Origin: Stomoxys calcitrans
Lineage: Eukaryota; Arthropoda; Insecta; Diptera; Muscidae
Length of the DNA: 64,000 nt
NCBI RefSeq assembly: GCF_963082655.1
Contig: NC_081556.1
Coordinates: forward strand, 66,703,727 to 66,767,726
Direction of reading: 5' to 3'
In this document: positions 33,516 to 45,647 of the stretch, piece by piece
Position numbering within the stretch: the first letter of the stretch is position 1
How the letters are laid out: every line of letters begins with the position of its first letter
The notes under the pieces: generated by a model
Seen by the model: the letters and a program-made list of their open reading frames with translations, nothing else
Database searches by the model: none
Told to the model about the DNA's origin: nothing
Translations under genes and position numbers: made by a program

Positions 33516-33745
33516 GGTGTGTATTAAATTCGTTCTTCATAGTGAGTTATCCACGTTTTTCACGATTACTTTTAGAAAAACTACAAAAATATCGCTGATA
33601 ACATACAATTTTTATTAAAATGTTATCATTAATAATGACATCAGAAAATCTTTTCGCTTCAAAATTTTTAATCTTCAAAAAGTAATCGTAAAAAATGGTA
33701 TTTTTCACTATGAAACACGAACTAAATATACACCTTAAGTGAGAA
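33516..33745. mobile_element. Foldback element F3 (about 230 bp)
   Basis: Inverted ends: aggtgtgtattaaattcgtt (33516) pairs with aactaaatatacacctt near 33738. Inside, tttcacgattacttt pairs with aaagtaatcgtaaaaa near 33690, and gataacat pairs with atgttatc. Arms of about 60-90 bp; non-coding. Confidence 0.65.
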
Positions 33746-33898
33746 GATGCGTTCAAATAATGTTTGTCAGCAGGCTTTTATCTATGAGAGCAAGTTTTAT
33801 ATTACACCTGCGGTTGCCGCTAAGTCATTTGACATCAATTAGTGGGCAGAGAAGAAAAAAGTTTACAACTGCGTAGAAATCTCTTCGGGTTTCTTATT

Positions 33899-34533
33899 TT
33901 CAACATAGGATGGGGGTATACTAATTTCGTCTGTTTGTAACTCTGTAACTCTGTACTCTGAGACCCCATAAAGTATATATATTCTTGATCGCCATGTCAT
34001 TTTAAGTCGATCTTGCTATGTCCGTCCGTCCGTCTGTTTGTCGAAGCACGCTAACTTTCGATGGAGTAAAGTGGTCCATAAACTGATATAGCTGCCATAT
34101 AATCCGATCTGAGATCATGACTTCTTAAGCCTCTAGTGATCGCAATTATTATCCAATTTGGCCGAAATTTTGTACAACGACTTCTCCCATAACCTTGAGC
34201 ATACGTGTCAATTATGGTCTAAATCGGTCTAGCCTGACACAGCTCCCATATAAACCGATCTCCCTATTTTACTTCTTGTGCCCCTAAAGGGCGCAATTTT
34301 TATTCAAATTGGCTGAAATTTTACACAACGAGTTCTACAATGGTTTTCAACATTCAGGCCAATAATGGTCCGGACCATCGGACCATAAATTGATATAGCT
34401 CCAATATCATAGGATTTTTTTTATCATATGTTTGCCTAAAAAGTGATACCGGGAAAAGAACTAGACAAATGCGATCTATGGTGGGGGGTATATAAGACTA
34501 GGCCCGGCCGAACTTAGCACGCTTTTACTTGTT
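33899..34533 (+). mobile_element. DINE-1-like element, plus orientation
   Basis: Starts near the 5' sub-terminal repeat (ggatgggggtatactaattt), followed by a GTCC/GTCT tract (about 34019-34041). Three diverged internal units lie at about 34085-34390. The 3' sub-terminal repeat is ggtggggggtatataa, and the GC-rich stem-loop is ggcccggcc with partial flanks at 34502-34510. The outer end reads cgcttttacttgtt. Confidence 0.78.
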
Positions 34534-34867
34534 AGTTCTACCACCTTTTCTTATTTTGTCTCCAATAAATTAGAAAAGCTTTAAGACTTATAAAGACATG
34601 TTGGAAATTATAAGCATATATAACAATAGTTGGATGTAATTCAATCAAAAACGAATTACCGATCGATTTTAATTAAGTTACAAGAATAAATTAGCGATTG
34701 TTTTCCGATTATACAGTGACCTGTCATGACGGAAACAATAACTGAGACGTTTGTTCTAGCCAGTGACAGCAAAGCGGTAGACCTCTTCAAGTCTAGATTA
34801 GGCCACATATTTTTGGGATGCTCACAGCCCCCTCTTTGTGAACATCTATCATTCGTTGTCCTTCAGG

Positions 34868-37690
34868 CCTGGTCCTGAAAACTTAGCTTACATGTCGCTA
34901 GAGGCTACCTACAGATTCCAGTATCTCTGGAATGTGTAGGGTAGTTCCTAGTCTCGCAAGCTCGTCCGCTTTACAATTCCCTGGGATATAACTGTGGCCC
35001 GGCACCCAAAACAAGGGAATTTTGAAGTGTTCAGCTATCTCGTTGAGAGATCTGCGACAGTCGAGGGCGGTTTTTGTGTTCAGAAATACGTTTTCTAGGG
35101 ATTTAATGGCTGGTTGGCTGTCTGAGAAGATATTTATTCCAATCGTCGTTATGACATTATATCTTAGCCAGTCCACCACTTCCTTAATTGCAAGGATCTC
35201 CGCTTGATACACAATGCAGTGTTCGGGTAACTTTTTTGATATGTTTGACCAGTTCTAGATCTTTAGAGTACACCCCAACCTGGTCGTTTAGTTTGGAACC
35301 ATCCGTATAGAAGTCTATGAAACTTCTGTTGCCAGGGATATCGCAGTTCCAATCGGTTCTATCAGGAATAATGGTACAATAGGTTTTATCCAAAAGCGGC
35401 TCAGGTAGGGTGTAATCCACACTGCCTGGAAAATCGGATATTGTACCAAGGATAACACAGTGTCCGTAGCCACCACATGATCATTGAGAAAGCTCCCTTA
35501 ACCTAACAGCACTGATCGCTGCGGCATAAGATGTACCATTAAATTCAGTGCATCAGATGGTGTCTTCCTCAGTGCGGCTGTGATGCACAAACAAGCCATC
35601 CTTTGGGTCCGGTTAAGCATTGAGCAGCAGGTGGACTTTTGGAGTGCCGTCCACCATACCACAGCAACATATAGCATTATAGGTCTGACAACTGCAATAT
35701 ATACCCAATGCATGACACGCGGTCTAACCCCTCAACTTTTGCCAATGGCTTTCTTGCAGGTGTATAGGACAAGAGTTGCCTTTCTTGCCCTTTCCAAAAT
35801 GTTAGATTTCAAGTTCAATTTCCTGTCCAGCAAACACCCATGTATTTTGCGCTCTCTGTAAATGGAAAAGTCTCTCCACCCAAGGAGACAGGTTCCACTG
35901 TAGGCAACTTGTATCTCCTGCTGAAAAGAACTACTTCTGTCTTGCACGGATTTATACCTAGACCATTTTCGGTAGCCCACTTTGCTGTTGCACGTAGAGC
36001 TTCCTGTCCCTCCATCCCACAGTTATAGATGCCATTCTGATACAAGCAGAGTATATCTCCCTAAGCCAGGGAACCAGCCTATCAGACACAGCTTGTAATT
36101 CAACCGGTGATACACCATCAGGGCGTGGCGACTTAAAGAAGTTGAAACTTCTTATTGCCCAAAGGATTTTCGGCTCAGACATAATTTCCCTAATAGCCTC
36201 CGACGAATGCATATCAGTGGCAACCTCTTCTGGCGCCATTGGTCGGAGAATTTCCCGGGAAATGTGTATCAACGAGTAGTTCTAGCATTTCCTCACTATA
36301 CATTGTCCATACATTCTCTGACTTCTGAATATACCCCATCGTAATAGGTCTCGAATCTTCTTTAGCCTAGAGGCCTCATATGTATCCTCCACGAAGCCGC
36401 GGAATTCTACCCAGGATTTATTCTGAGCCTTTTTCAGCTCGGCCTTATATTTTCTTAGCTTAGTCTTATAGATGTCCCAAGCGTGTGGTGCTCTTGTGGC
36501 TTTTGCTCTGTTGACAAGTTTTCTGCAGTCCTTCCTTAGACCTACTAGCTCTAGAGTCCACCATGACGGTCGCTGTTTGCCCCTTGACTTGGCACTAGGG
36601 CATGCTGACACAAGCGAGTCATTCAGGGCCTTCGTGATCCGCTTGACCACTATGTCTATATCCTCCGCGGTTTCCAATTCCTTTTATAGACGTGCAGAAT
36701 TTGTGCCGAGATTTATCCCAATCCGCCTTTCTTCCACTTATATCTTCCGACTCAAAGGTAATATCTAGTACCTCCTGCCTGTTCCTGGTAATAAAGGTTG
36801 GTTTATCCCCTTTATTACAAATCGCCATATTGCAACTTATAATATATTCAAAAAGCAGCTCACCCCTTTCGTTTACATCCGTACTTTCCTATATCTGGTG
36901 ATGTGCATGAGATTCACTTCCTACAATGTGGCTCTTCTTCCCTACAGAAGCGGCTTCAACCGACTTAAGGTTTGGAGGCGGCATCTCTGAATCGTGTGTC
37001 ATATACAGGGAAGCCAGTCAGTATTGAAACTTGTTTATTTCAAGGCTGGCTACTACAAAATCTTCAGTGCTTACGACGGAAGAAGAAAAATATTTAGACT
37101 ACTCTTTGCAAGAATACAGGCTCTGTGTCTCCCATTCCCCGTACCCTTGAGAAATTTAAATCTCGGAATTCTTAGTCCACGAAACATTCCTCCACACGGC
37201 CATGGTTCCTGGATAAGAACCACGTAAAATCCCTCTGTCATCAGGAGAACCTTTAGTGCCGCCAAAGCGACCATAAAATGGTAGGGAGTTATCTGTAGAA
37301 ACCGGACCATAGTCAGGATTCAAAACTTCCATCACCGTTATGTTAGCGTTGTCTTCTGATTTCACCAGGAGTTCATCCTAACAAGATTCGTTAGAACTTG
37401 TCATGATGACTTTCCGTACGCATCCAGGGGCAGGTGAGAAAGCTGTGGAACCGCTCTTCCTCAGGACACTGGACACTTGCGGTGTGGACGATTGCTCCTT
37501 AGATGATTCACTAGCAGCTGCTGTCGAAGTATTTTTTAGGTTTCGTCTTTTGCCGCTGTCGCACACCTTGAGCCCAGTCCATGCGGATGAGCCAACCACA
37601 CAGGGCTTGTCAGGTCCCGTTTCGATGCCATCCCCTCCTGTCTCGATTGTGGCAGGACGATTTTCTGTCTCCTGTTTGTAAAGGAGGGGC
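34868..37690 (-). mobile_element. LINE-D copy 2, RNase H-bearing LOA/R1-like LINE without RT core
   Basis: Minus-strand order: an ORF1 remnant (37378-37728, Ser/Thr-rich, with no domain I recognise), endonuclease pieces (36619-37365), a linker (36282-36677, KRITKALNDSLVSACPSAKS), the RT start (35958-36272, FKSPRPDGVSP), then a direct jump to the RT thumb (ATAKWATENGLGINPCKTE at about 35990) and RNase H. The palm with YADD is absent: a deletion of several hundred bp lies at about 36030. Same family as 13745-15955. Confidence 0.8.
34898..35420 (-). pseudogene. LINE-D copy 2 RNase H domain, frameshifted
   Basis: The N-terminal part (35184-35420) has FIDFYTDGSKLNDQVG with the first catalytic Asp. 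The second frame (34898-35212) has QAEILAIKEVVDWL with the catalytic Glu, INIFSDSQPAIKSLE with the second Asp and WVPGHSYIPGNCKADELAR with the His/Asp end motif. All four RNase H landmarks are therefore present in order, across one frame change near 35200. The domain would degrade the RNA template after first-strand synthesis and marks the element as belonging to RNase H-containing LINEs. Confidence 0.85.
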
Positions 37691-37839
37691 GATATACAGT
37701 TGCGGTCAAAATAATGGAAGCGCAGCAAAATATAAATAGTTATTAATATTATTCCATAACGCAGACTTTTTTCAATCCAACTTCCTTATTTATCTTTGTT
37801 GTACGTCAGTACAAAACTATATACGCAAGAAAGTGTTGT

Positions 37840-40052
37840 TGCTGCTGTTGTAGCAGTTTGTTGTGTTCTGTCTTTCGTATTTCGTCTGCACGTCGGCATC
37901 AATCCTTGCTCTCTAGGAGTTGAGGCGGCTACATCTGCCGGAACGTTATTGAGCCAGAACTACTTTGGTTGTCCGGGAGAGGTCAATTTCTTCAGGTGCA
38001 ATGGAGGTGGTTGTTCTCCAAGGACTACATTCACCCGGTAGCCAATTAACGCGTCTGCTACCGTGTCTGCATGAATGTTGTCTAGACCTGCTTGATCTAG
38101 GGGTTCTCTTTTGTAGCGCTGAACCTCACGCTCTAGATCATGTAGATCTACCTTAAGGCTTCTAGGAGGTGGATATATATCCACAAGATGATGATTTGGA
38201 AGGTCTCTGCGATAGCAGCCCAAAAGGTATTAGACAGCATGTAGTTATGTCTTTTCACTGGTAGGGCCTTTGTCTCCTGATGGAGGTGGTCAACATGAGA
38301 ACTGAAAAGACAGCCCGTCGCAGTTCGGAGGGCGGCATTCTGACAGATCTGAATATTATTCCACTGCGCGTCACAAAGCTGACGAGACCACACTGGCGCT
38401 GCATAACTTACCACAGACCGGCCAATTGCTTTGTAGGTGACGCCAAGTATTTTGGGACACTTGATGGTCGGAATCATTTCTCCATCGACCATCACAGTCA
38501 GCTCAGTATTTACCTCACGCGTATTTGTAGTGAACAATGTGGCTGAAGATTTGGTGGCGGATATCTTCAGATTTCTTGCAGCGAAATAGAGGCAAGTTCG
38601 TTGAGGTAGACGTTCAACATATCGCAGATGTCATCAATGGGTGGGGGGCCTGATGTTATGATCGTACAATCGTCCGCATATGATACGATCTCTATGCCGT
38701 CTGGAGGGGGTGGAACGGAGGACAGGTAGATGTTAAACGGTGCCGGAGATATCACACCACCTTGGGGAACTCCTGTTTCACTCTACGGTGCTTCGACTTC
38801 TTATCACTAAATTCCACAAATGACTGGCGACCACACAGATAATTCGGGACCTATCGTTTCAGACCTGGCTGGAGGGACGTGTTGGCGATGTCCTCAAATA
38901 ATTTGACATGGCTGACCGTGTCGAATGCCTTCGATAGGTCCAGTGCCACGAGGACCGTCCTATCACATGGCCTGAGCTGATTGAAGCCACGGCAAATGTG
39001 TGCGGTGATGGCATGCAAAGCTGTGGTTGGGCTATGCAGTCTTCGAAATCCATGTTGATGATCGGCGAATGGAAATTCTCCTACGAGGCTCGGGAGGAGT
39101 AATGCCTCAAGCGTCTTTGCCACTGGTGAGAGAAGGGAGATCGGTCTGTACGACTCCCCAAACTCGGGTCCATTTCAGGCTTCTGTAGCGGGATCACACT
39201 GCCCATTTTCCAGACATCGGGAACTATAATAGTGTTCAAAGACAGGTTGAGGGGAGTGGTAAGGTACTCAACTCCAGGTAAATCCATATTCTTCAACATC
39301 AATGTAGAGATTCCGTCGGGGCCCAATGCCTTGGATGATTTGACGCCACGGATGACATTCGTAACTTCGACCACGGTAAATTGTGATGTCTGTTCATCGG
39401 CTCGGAGACCACAAATACGGCGAATGGCTCTTCTCCTTGCCCCGCCACTCTCGAGATGCACGATAAATTGACGGTTGAACAACCTGGCACATCTCTTCAG
39501 ATCAGTCACGGTTATTTCGCCAAACGTGACTGAGGTCTTGTCATCCCGTCTACCGGGGTTCGCGAGTGACTTAACAGTGGACCACAGTTTGCCTACACCG
39601 GTGCCTAAATTACATTGGTCCAAGTGTTCCAGCCCTAAATTCCGCTTATGTTCGTTGAATACCCTGTTTATTTCCAGATGCAGCTCGCTGATTCTGGGGT
39701 TAGTGGGGTCCGTACAACGAATCCTATCACAATCGTCTGCGAGTACCACTGCCTGCGCCGGGAAATTGGGCCGCACTTGGGATATTTATCCGGCTGGTAT
39801 AAAGCGAGCGGCTGCTGTGTTAATGATGTCTTGGAATTTCCTCTCGGCCACTAGCTCATCCGAAGGCTTGCCAGGATACGTCACTCAGGATATCAGAGGA
39901 TGCAATAGAGATGTCTGGCGAGCTGCTGCACCTCCTCGTAATCCTTGTGGGGGCATCCTCATTCACCGCGCAAAACGTGGAGCTTTCAATCTGCTCTGCC
40001 AAAGCTATGCCACGCTGGACGTTACCTAGGGGAGAATGCCATGAAGTGTGAT
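37840..40052 (-). mobile_element. LINE-B copy 2, internally deleted
   Basis: Matches LINE-B copy 1 (7851-10540) at high identity. It starts with the (CAA)-type tail at 37840 and is truncated at 40052, within the endonuclease. Three internal gaps relative to copy 1 are visible: about 160 bp at 37895, about 125 bp at 38437 (which removes the region where copy 1 is frameshifted) and about 165 bp at 39865. The YADD palm is kept (VSYADDCTII near 38680). The right end joins directly to a Tc1-type transposon end. Confidence 0.85.
38148..39776 (-). pseudogene. LINE-B copy 2 reverse transcriptase, frameshifted
   Basis: Four minus-strand frames give endonuclease/RT linker and RT: GPDGISTLMLKNMDLPG, MAKTLEALLLPSLVGEF, ALDLSKAFDTVSHVKLFED and the YADD segment. 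After the 38437 deletion the frame reads straight from the CPKILGVT segment into YKAIGRSVVSYAAPVWS. Frameshifts near 39130, 38840 and 38570 inactivate it. No 2A-like region is present because the 5' part is missing. Confidence 0.8.
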
Positions 40053-40195
40053 GCGCAGTTCGTTTGTAAGACGATTCATGGAAAAATTATAGACCAAACT
40101 GAAGATGTTTGACAGTGAAACAAAACACGAAACGTGCGTGAGCTGTTTAAACTAGTTTTGCCAAAAAGATAATAGCTGAAAAATTACCCTTTTAA
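40053..40195 (-). mobile_element. Tc1/mariner-type transposon end, second copy
   Basis: Matches 160-301 at the window start, including cgtttgtaagacgattcatg (antisense transposase start) and the cgaaacgtgcgtgagctg block. It ends in a slightly altered aaattaccctttt. It is truncated on the left by LINE-B. Confidence 0.65.
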
Positions 40196-41194
40196 GACAT
40201 ATATTACCATGGTCGGTAAATTCGTCCGATTAGGGAGTTATTTTGGGCGGGACCTCTCCACAAACACATGGCTCTTCAAATGGATATCAAATTCCATTTT
40301 TTCTCTCAAGCACCTTTCGTTTTAGTTTTATATTGTAATGATTGGTCTATATATCGATTTGACGGGTTTTGGGCGGCCCCAGAGGTACCCGACCTCAACA
40401 ATAGAAGCCATGTTTAGTTTTTGGTGACTGTAAGAGTGCAAAAAAATTTTGAACGAATCGCATTACCAATGAGAAGTGCTTTTTAGGGGAGGGATGACTT
40501 TGCCCTGAAAGTAGATATAAAATTCTTCCTTTACTCCTGAATACCGGTGATTTGAGCTCCATATTTCCATAGTCGGAAATGAAGTTCAGTTAAGGCGGTG
40601 CTTTAGGGCGTACCCCTAAACACTTGGCTCCAAAGTTGGATATCAGATTCGTTTTGTACTTTGAAATATATTTCCTTTGACTCCCATATTGCCAATTTTA
40701 GGTATTTTTAGAATAAAAACCCCACCTAGACCTGAACGCAAGTTTTGATGTAATATTCGTAATCTACTCCCAAGCACCTTTCATTTGAGTCCAGGCGACA
40801 CCTCCCATTACATCGACCTATTTGTTTTTGCCTTATCTGTAATCTACGCCAAATACCCTTCCATATTAACATAACATGATCCAATAGGGCTGTTTAGGGG
40901 ATGTGAGGACCAGATGAGTACTCATCGTCCCGATCGCAACAAATTTATTTTTGGATAGTACTTTTAGGATGAGGGGGAGAGTCGGGCCCCCTTCGATATC
41001 AAAAAATTATATGCGGAGGTTGAAATGACTTTAACATGTAAATTTCAAGTAAATAATGACGCGATAAGAAGTTTTACTCTGAACAGGTTGTCCAATACAG
41101 TAACCATTTTTAAGGACTAATGTATTTTAAGGCATTCATGCAAAAAAAAGAAAGGTAGAAAAAATTGTCTGAATTATAGTTAAGTTTCCGTTAT
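40196..41194. repeat. Diverged repeat family R1, part 3, then plain spacer
   Basis: 40196-41020 holds loose repeats of the R1 family (cacttggctccaaagttgga, gactcccatattgcc and a gggcggcccc block), with periods around 150-200 bp. 41020-41194 shows nothing recognisable. Confidence 0.5.
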
Positions 41195-42740
41195 AAGATT
41201 AGGTTGGGTTGAGTGTGCGGGTATTAATCAGCCCCATGCCACTATCGACATGCACCTAAGCTAGTAATCGGCTTGTTGTGTGCTCTAAGTACTAAAAAAT
41301 TTACCTCGAAAAAGAAAATCTGAGTTACGAATGCCGTGCCACTTACAAAATCCTTAATTGTTTGCCATACCACGACCCAAACTTGGTGCATGTCTGGTAT
41401 TGTATACCCACCTAAGTACCTGTGTATGTTAGCCGAAAGCCGGGCAATGACATAGGAAATGCTCTAACTCATCATTCTCCCCACATACTATAATTTGCCG
41501 CACCGATTTTGCATAAGTGAGCTCGTAGTCCTATGTTTCCCGTTATGATACCGAAAGCTATTGTGACCTCCTTCTTACATCCTTCTAGTAATAGGACCGT
41601 CTTCTCATGATCCGGATCTCCCCATAGGATTGCATGTATGCAGTCCTAATCGAACTTCCCTTGACAGATGTCCTTATCTTTAACATGGTATCCACAATGC
41701 GTTCCATGGTTTTGAGTAGAAAAGGCCTATAGACCTTTGGTGTATTGCAAGATTCCGTTGTCTCCGTGAGTAACGTCGTATCCTGTGGAAAATGCGTTTT
41801 CATCAAAAGCCTCAACATGTCCTCCATTGTCTCTGCTCTCATTCCCGTGTTGTCGACTATCGTTTCAGTTTGGACACGGGCTTTTGAGAGAAACTTTTTC
41901 AGAGAAGCTTTCAGGAGGCACGTTTTGCCGGTCTGGTAATCTTATTGTGAAGTACACATCCCAGTAAACTTCCGCTTTTTTGCCACGTGCTCTGTAGTAA
42001 AGAAAGACCCTACTATGCAGTCATAATCCTGTTGTATTTGTCATCTATGTCTTCTATGCTTGGACAATCTAAATTATATTGCCCAAATCTTCTTCTAATT
42101 TTGGCCATTTTGTTTTAAACTTATTACGGAATATTATCGGATTTGCGCTGACCGTGCTATTCTAAACCTGAAGTAGCGATGGTTAGAGAGGGAGTGCTCA
42201 TTGAAAACCTTTCAATCTTGGACCTCGTCGATCAGATTTTACACACATCCTATTACCATAGGTAGCGGTGTTACCAATATAAAGTGTTATCAGGTCGTAA
42301 ATATTTAAGAATTCTGCCAGCGTTTGGCCCCGCTTATTAATGTAGGTACTACCCCACGAAATGTTGTAAGAGTTCGCATGGCACCCTATTAGGACCTCAT
42401 TTTCTGTCTGTTTTGCTTTCCTCACCAACCTTTTTTTTAAGACAACTGACGAGGTCCTAAACCGAGTACCAGTGATAGCATAGAATAATTGGTAGTTGAC
42501 ATGGTCCAGTCCAGAAACTTTGTTCCGGCACCTGAATAAAGACAATATGAATCTTAACCTTGCCGATTTTCTCAATCAGAGCGTGAGTAGTTGTCTCGCT
42601 CCGGTGGAGGTTTATCTGGAGACCTCAATCATTGGTCCTCCTGCTTCTTGGGATAGGGTTATGGTTTCATTGTCAGCTCTCTTTTCGTTAAGCTGCTTTG
42701 AGTTTTCCTCCTACTGCACTGTCTGATGTATTAAACCACC
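41195..42740 (-). mobile_element. LINE-C copy 3, strongly decayed
   Basis: The minus-strand 3' end at about 41195 carries the family terminus. Cys/His region remnants lie near 41400-41530, RNA-binding linker pieces at 41585-42060 and an endonuclease remnant at 42198-42575 (NHVNYQLFYAI-like start, then GQTLAEFLNIYDLITLYIG). The 5' repeats (ggttatggtttcattgtcag) begin near 42655. RT and most of RNase H are missing. Many frame breaks. Confidence 0.7.
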
Positions 42741-42744
42741 ATAG

Positions 42745-43620
42745 ACCAGATATTAACACTGTCCCAAATCCTGGAAAAGACTCGAGAAGGACAGGTCCAC
42801 TCTTACCATCTCTTTTTTGACTACAAAGCCACTTTTAACAGACCTATACGTTCAAAGGTATTCCAAGCCGTATCTGAGTTTGGTATCCATACAAAACTGA
42901 TGAAACTCTGTCTGATGACAGTTGCTGATATCAATACAAAACGAAGTTTCAGACAAGAAGACAGCTTATCGTGTGATCTCATTAATATCCTGCTAGAGAA
43001 GATTACACGAGATGCCGCTACTTGCCTATGCCGACGACATCGATGTGGTAGGTCGGGCACCGGAAGTAGCGAATGAGAGTTAGTGAAAAAGGGTATGACA
43101 GTAAATGGAGATAAGGTATCAACTCCCATAACGTCTTTTACGCCCGAGCAGCAGAACGATAATAGGGAAAGTTGGGAACCACAACTTTAAGAAAATCACC
43201 AAGTTTATCTACCTCGGCACCGCCGTAACACAAACGTTTTGAAATAAAGCGAACAATAATACTAATAAACTGATGCTACTTTGGATTCCAAAGCAGAAAG
43301 CAGTTTGGAAACAAGGCCGCCTCTTGACAGACGAAGATTACGCTATGCAAGACACTGATACTGCCCATGTTGTTACATGGTTCCGAGGCGTGGGTGATTT
43401 TTCGTAAGATTTATGGACCAGATTGCATTGATGAAGATTATCGGGGTCGTATGAACCACGAACTGTATGTCGATGTTAGCATAGTAACACGTATCAAAAT
43501 ATAACTGTTGCGTTGGCTAGGTCATGTTATCAGAATGAATTGAAGAAGCTACTGGGCAGAAGTCCGATGGAAAGATGAAATAGTGAAAGATATCTCGAAA
43601 CTTCCTGTCAGGAATTTTTT
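42745..43620 (+). pseudogene. LINE-A copy 3, reverse-transcriptase remnant
   Basis: Plus-strand pieces follow the LINE-A RT in order: DQILTLSQILEKTREGQ-like, NTKRSFRQEDSLSCDLI (the RQGDSL motif altered to RQEDSL), YADDIDVVGRAP with an intact catalytic box, then thumb and C-terminal parts including KFIYLGTAVT and WKDEIVKDISKLPV. Small deletions and frame changes occur about every 100-200 bp. Both 5' and 3' ends are missing. Orientation is opposite to the other two LINE-A copies. Confidence 0.75.
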
Positions 43621-43904
43621 GTTATTAATCTATAGATATTATAAACCTTACAGACTAGTTTAAATGCAATCACTGGTATTTACAAAACTTAATGTAGGTT
43701 TGAAATAGGTTTATTTGACAAATTTCTTTTATAGAACTGTCAAGAAAAACTATTTTAAGGATTCAAAACTTAGACTTAAAAACTACGAATTCAGCAAAAG
43801 TATGGGTTTCCTCTTTAAAGAATATTTTTTTCGCATAGATCTATTTTTATTATTATATTTATTAAATTCAACGTGTTTATGCGTTGGGTCTAAATGGGTC
43901 ATTG
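43621..43904. other. AT-rich spacer
   Basis: Nothing recognised. A frame crossing this region into the SINE fragment has no family signature. Confidence 0.4.
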
Positions 43905-43975
43905 TTCGCAAAATGCACAATTTGCCCATGAACATTCCACTAAGGAACAGGGGCAAACTTCTCACATCGATAGTA
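43905..43975 (-). mobile_element. SINE 3'-end fragment
   Basis: Matches only the tail of the tRNA-derived SINE in reverse (tttgcccatgaacattccac, ggcaaacttctcac). The tRNA-like head is absent. Confidence 0.65.
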
Positions 43976-44019
43976 CCAGTGATATATATAAAGGAGCTTT
44001 TACCTGGCATGTAGATGTC

Positions 44020-44395
44020 TTATGACATTGACATGACACTTTTTGTATTCACATGTTATTGAAAATGTTTGTCAAAATTGTCCATTTACATACAATATAT
44101 TATTGTTCCTATTACACCTGTATGTTATTTTCGTATGATATAACCTAAAAATTTTAGCAAAAGCTAATTTTTTTATGCGTTAAAATTCTTAAAGTTGTGA
44201 GAACGCTAATTAAATCTCAAATTTTAAAAATTCGACTGAACAAAAACTGCTGATTTCGAAAAAAATTACATGTGCTATTTTGAAAAGTGATTTTTATGTG
44301 TTAGTTTCGTTTGTATCACACGACACGTACAACTCTACATGTGTTAAATTTGACATGTCATAAGACAACTACATCCCGTGTAATAAAGCCTTATG
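44020..44395. mobile_element. MITE family M1, copy 2
   Basis: Second copy of the 18655-19065 repeat, with about 375 bp retained. It includes the internal acctaaaaattttagcaaaa block and the right-hand tatcacacgacacgtacaac block. It ends with gtgtaataaagcct, where copy 1 has gtgtaatagagcct. Confidence 0.65.
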
Positions 44396-44713
44396 CTTCT
44401 CGTAACGATTGGATCCACAAACTCTTTGCTGCAACGCTTTACGAATCTTAAAAAGCCATAAGCTTTAAAGATATATGTGATCTATACTTTAGCCTTTGAT
44501 CTAACAAGAAAACATTGATTGATTCCAAAGTCTCAAGGGGCGAACCATTTAAATACAGTCGAACCTTCCTAATCCGGATAGATGTAGTTTCGACCTTTGT
44601 CCGGGTTACTGAATTGTCCGGACTACAGTACCAAAAATGTATTAGCATCTAGTTAGGCTTTTTACATATATACCTATATGGAACGTTAAAATAAAAGAAA
44701 CAAAAAATAAACA

Positions 44714-45535
44714 AGTAAAAGCGTGCTAAGTTCTGCCGGGCCGAATCTTATATACCCTCCACCATGGATCGCATTTGTCTAGTTCTATGCGCGGTATCTC
44801 TTTTTAGGCAAACAAAGAGTATTGAATAAGAACTATTATGCTATTGGAGCTATATACAGTTATAGTCCGATTCGGACCATAAATGAATGCAGATCATTGT
44901 AGAATTCATTGTGTAATATTTCAGTTCATTCGGATAAGAATTGCGCCTTGTAGCAAAATCGGTAGGTGGGTTTATATGGGAGCTGTATCAAGCTATTGAT
45001 CGATTCAGACCATATTAGACACGTATGTTGAAAGTCATAGGAGAAGCCGTTGTAAAAATTTATGCCAAATCGGATGAGAATTGCGCCCTCTAGAGGCTCA
45101 AGAAGTCAAGATCCAAGATCGGTTAATATGGCAGCTATATCAGGTTATCGACCAATTTGAACCATACCTGGCACAGTTGTTCAAAGCCATAGCGAAACAC
45201 GTCGTGCAGAATTTCATTCCAATCGGATAAGAATTGCGCCCTTTAGAGTCTCAAGAAGTCAAGACCCAAGATCGGTTTATATGGCAGCTATATCAAAACA
45301 TGGACCGATATGACCCATTTACAATCCCAACCCACCTACACTAATAAGAAGTATTTGTTGAGAATTTCAAGCGGCTAGCTTTACTCCTTCGAATGTTAGT
45401 GTGCTTTCGACAGACAGACGGACGGACGGACATGGCCAGATCGACATAAAATGTCACGACTATCAAGAATATATATACTTTATGGAGTCTCAGACGAATA
45501 TTTCGAGTAGTTACAAACTGAATGATGAAGTTAGT
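44714..45535 (-). mobile_element. DINE-1-like element inside Tigger, left
   Basis: Minus-strand orientation: sub-terminal/5' region at about 45480-45535 (partly lost), GTCC/GTCT tract at 45408-45432, four internal units (gatcggtttatatggcagct near 45270; others near 44965, 45115) and the 3' end with stem-loop gttctgccgggccgaa at 44731-44746, where one arm base pair is changed. Confidence 0.78.
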
Positions 45536-45647
45536 ATGTTTCCCAAACTATTATAGGATCAGGTACGCATAACTTACTTAAAGAGTTTCATGAGTTTCAA
45601 AAACCTTTTTTTTAACTGCTATATTTCTTGTAGGAAAGAGACAAATT

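Noticed and set aside
33547..33756. A 69-residue gene
   Set aside because: It lies across the arms of foldback F3, so the open frame is a by-product of the inverted repeat.
37690..37800. Tc1-like terminal repeat (gttgcggtcaaaataatgg)
   Set aside because: The sequence is reminiscent of Tc1-type ends, but no matching opposite end or TA pair was found.
43715..44014. A 99-residue gene with a hydrophobic segment
   Set aside because: It runs into the SINE fragment and has no family features. The hydrophobic run is expected from TTT/ATT-rich DNA.
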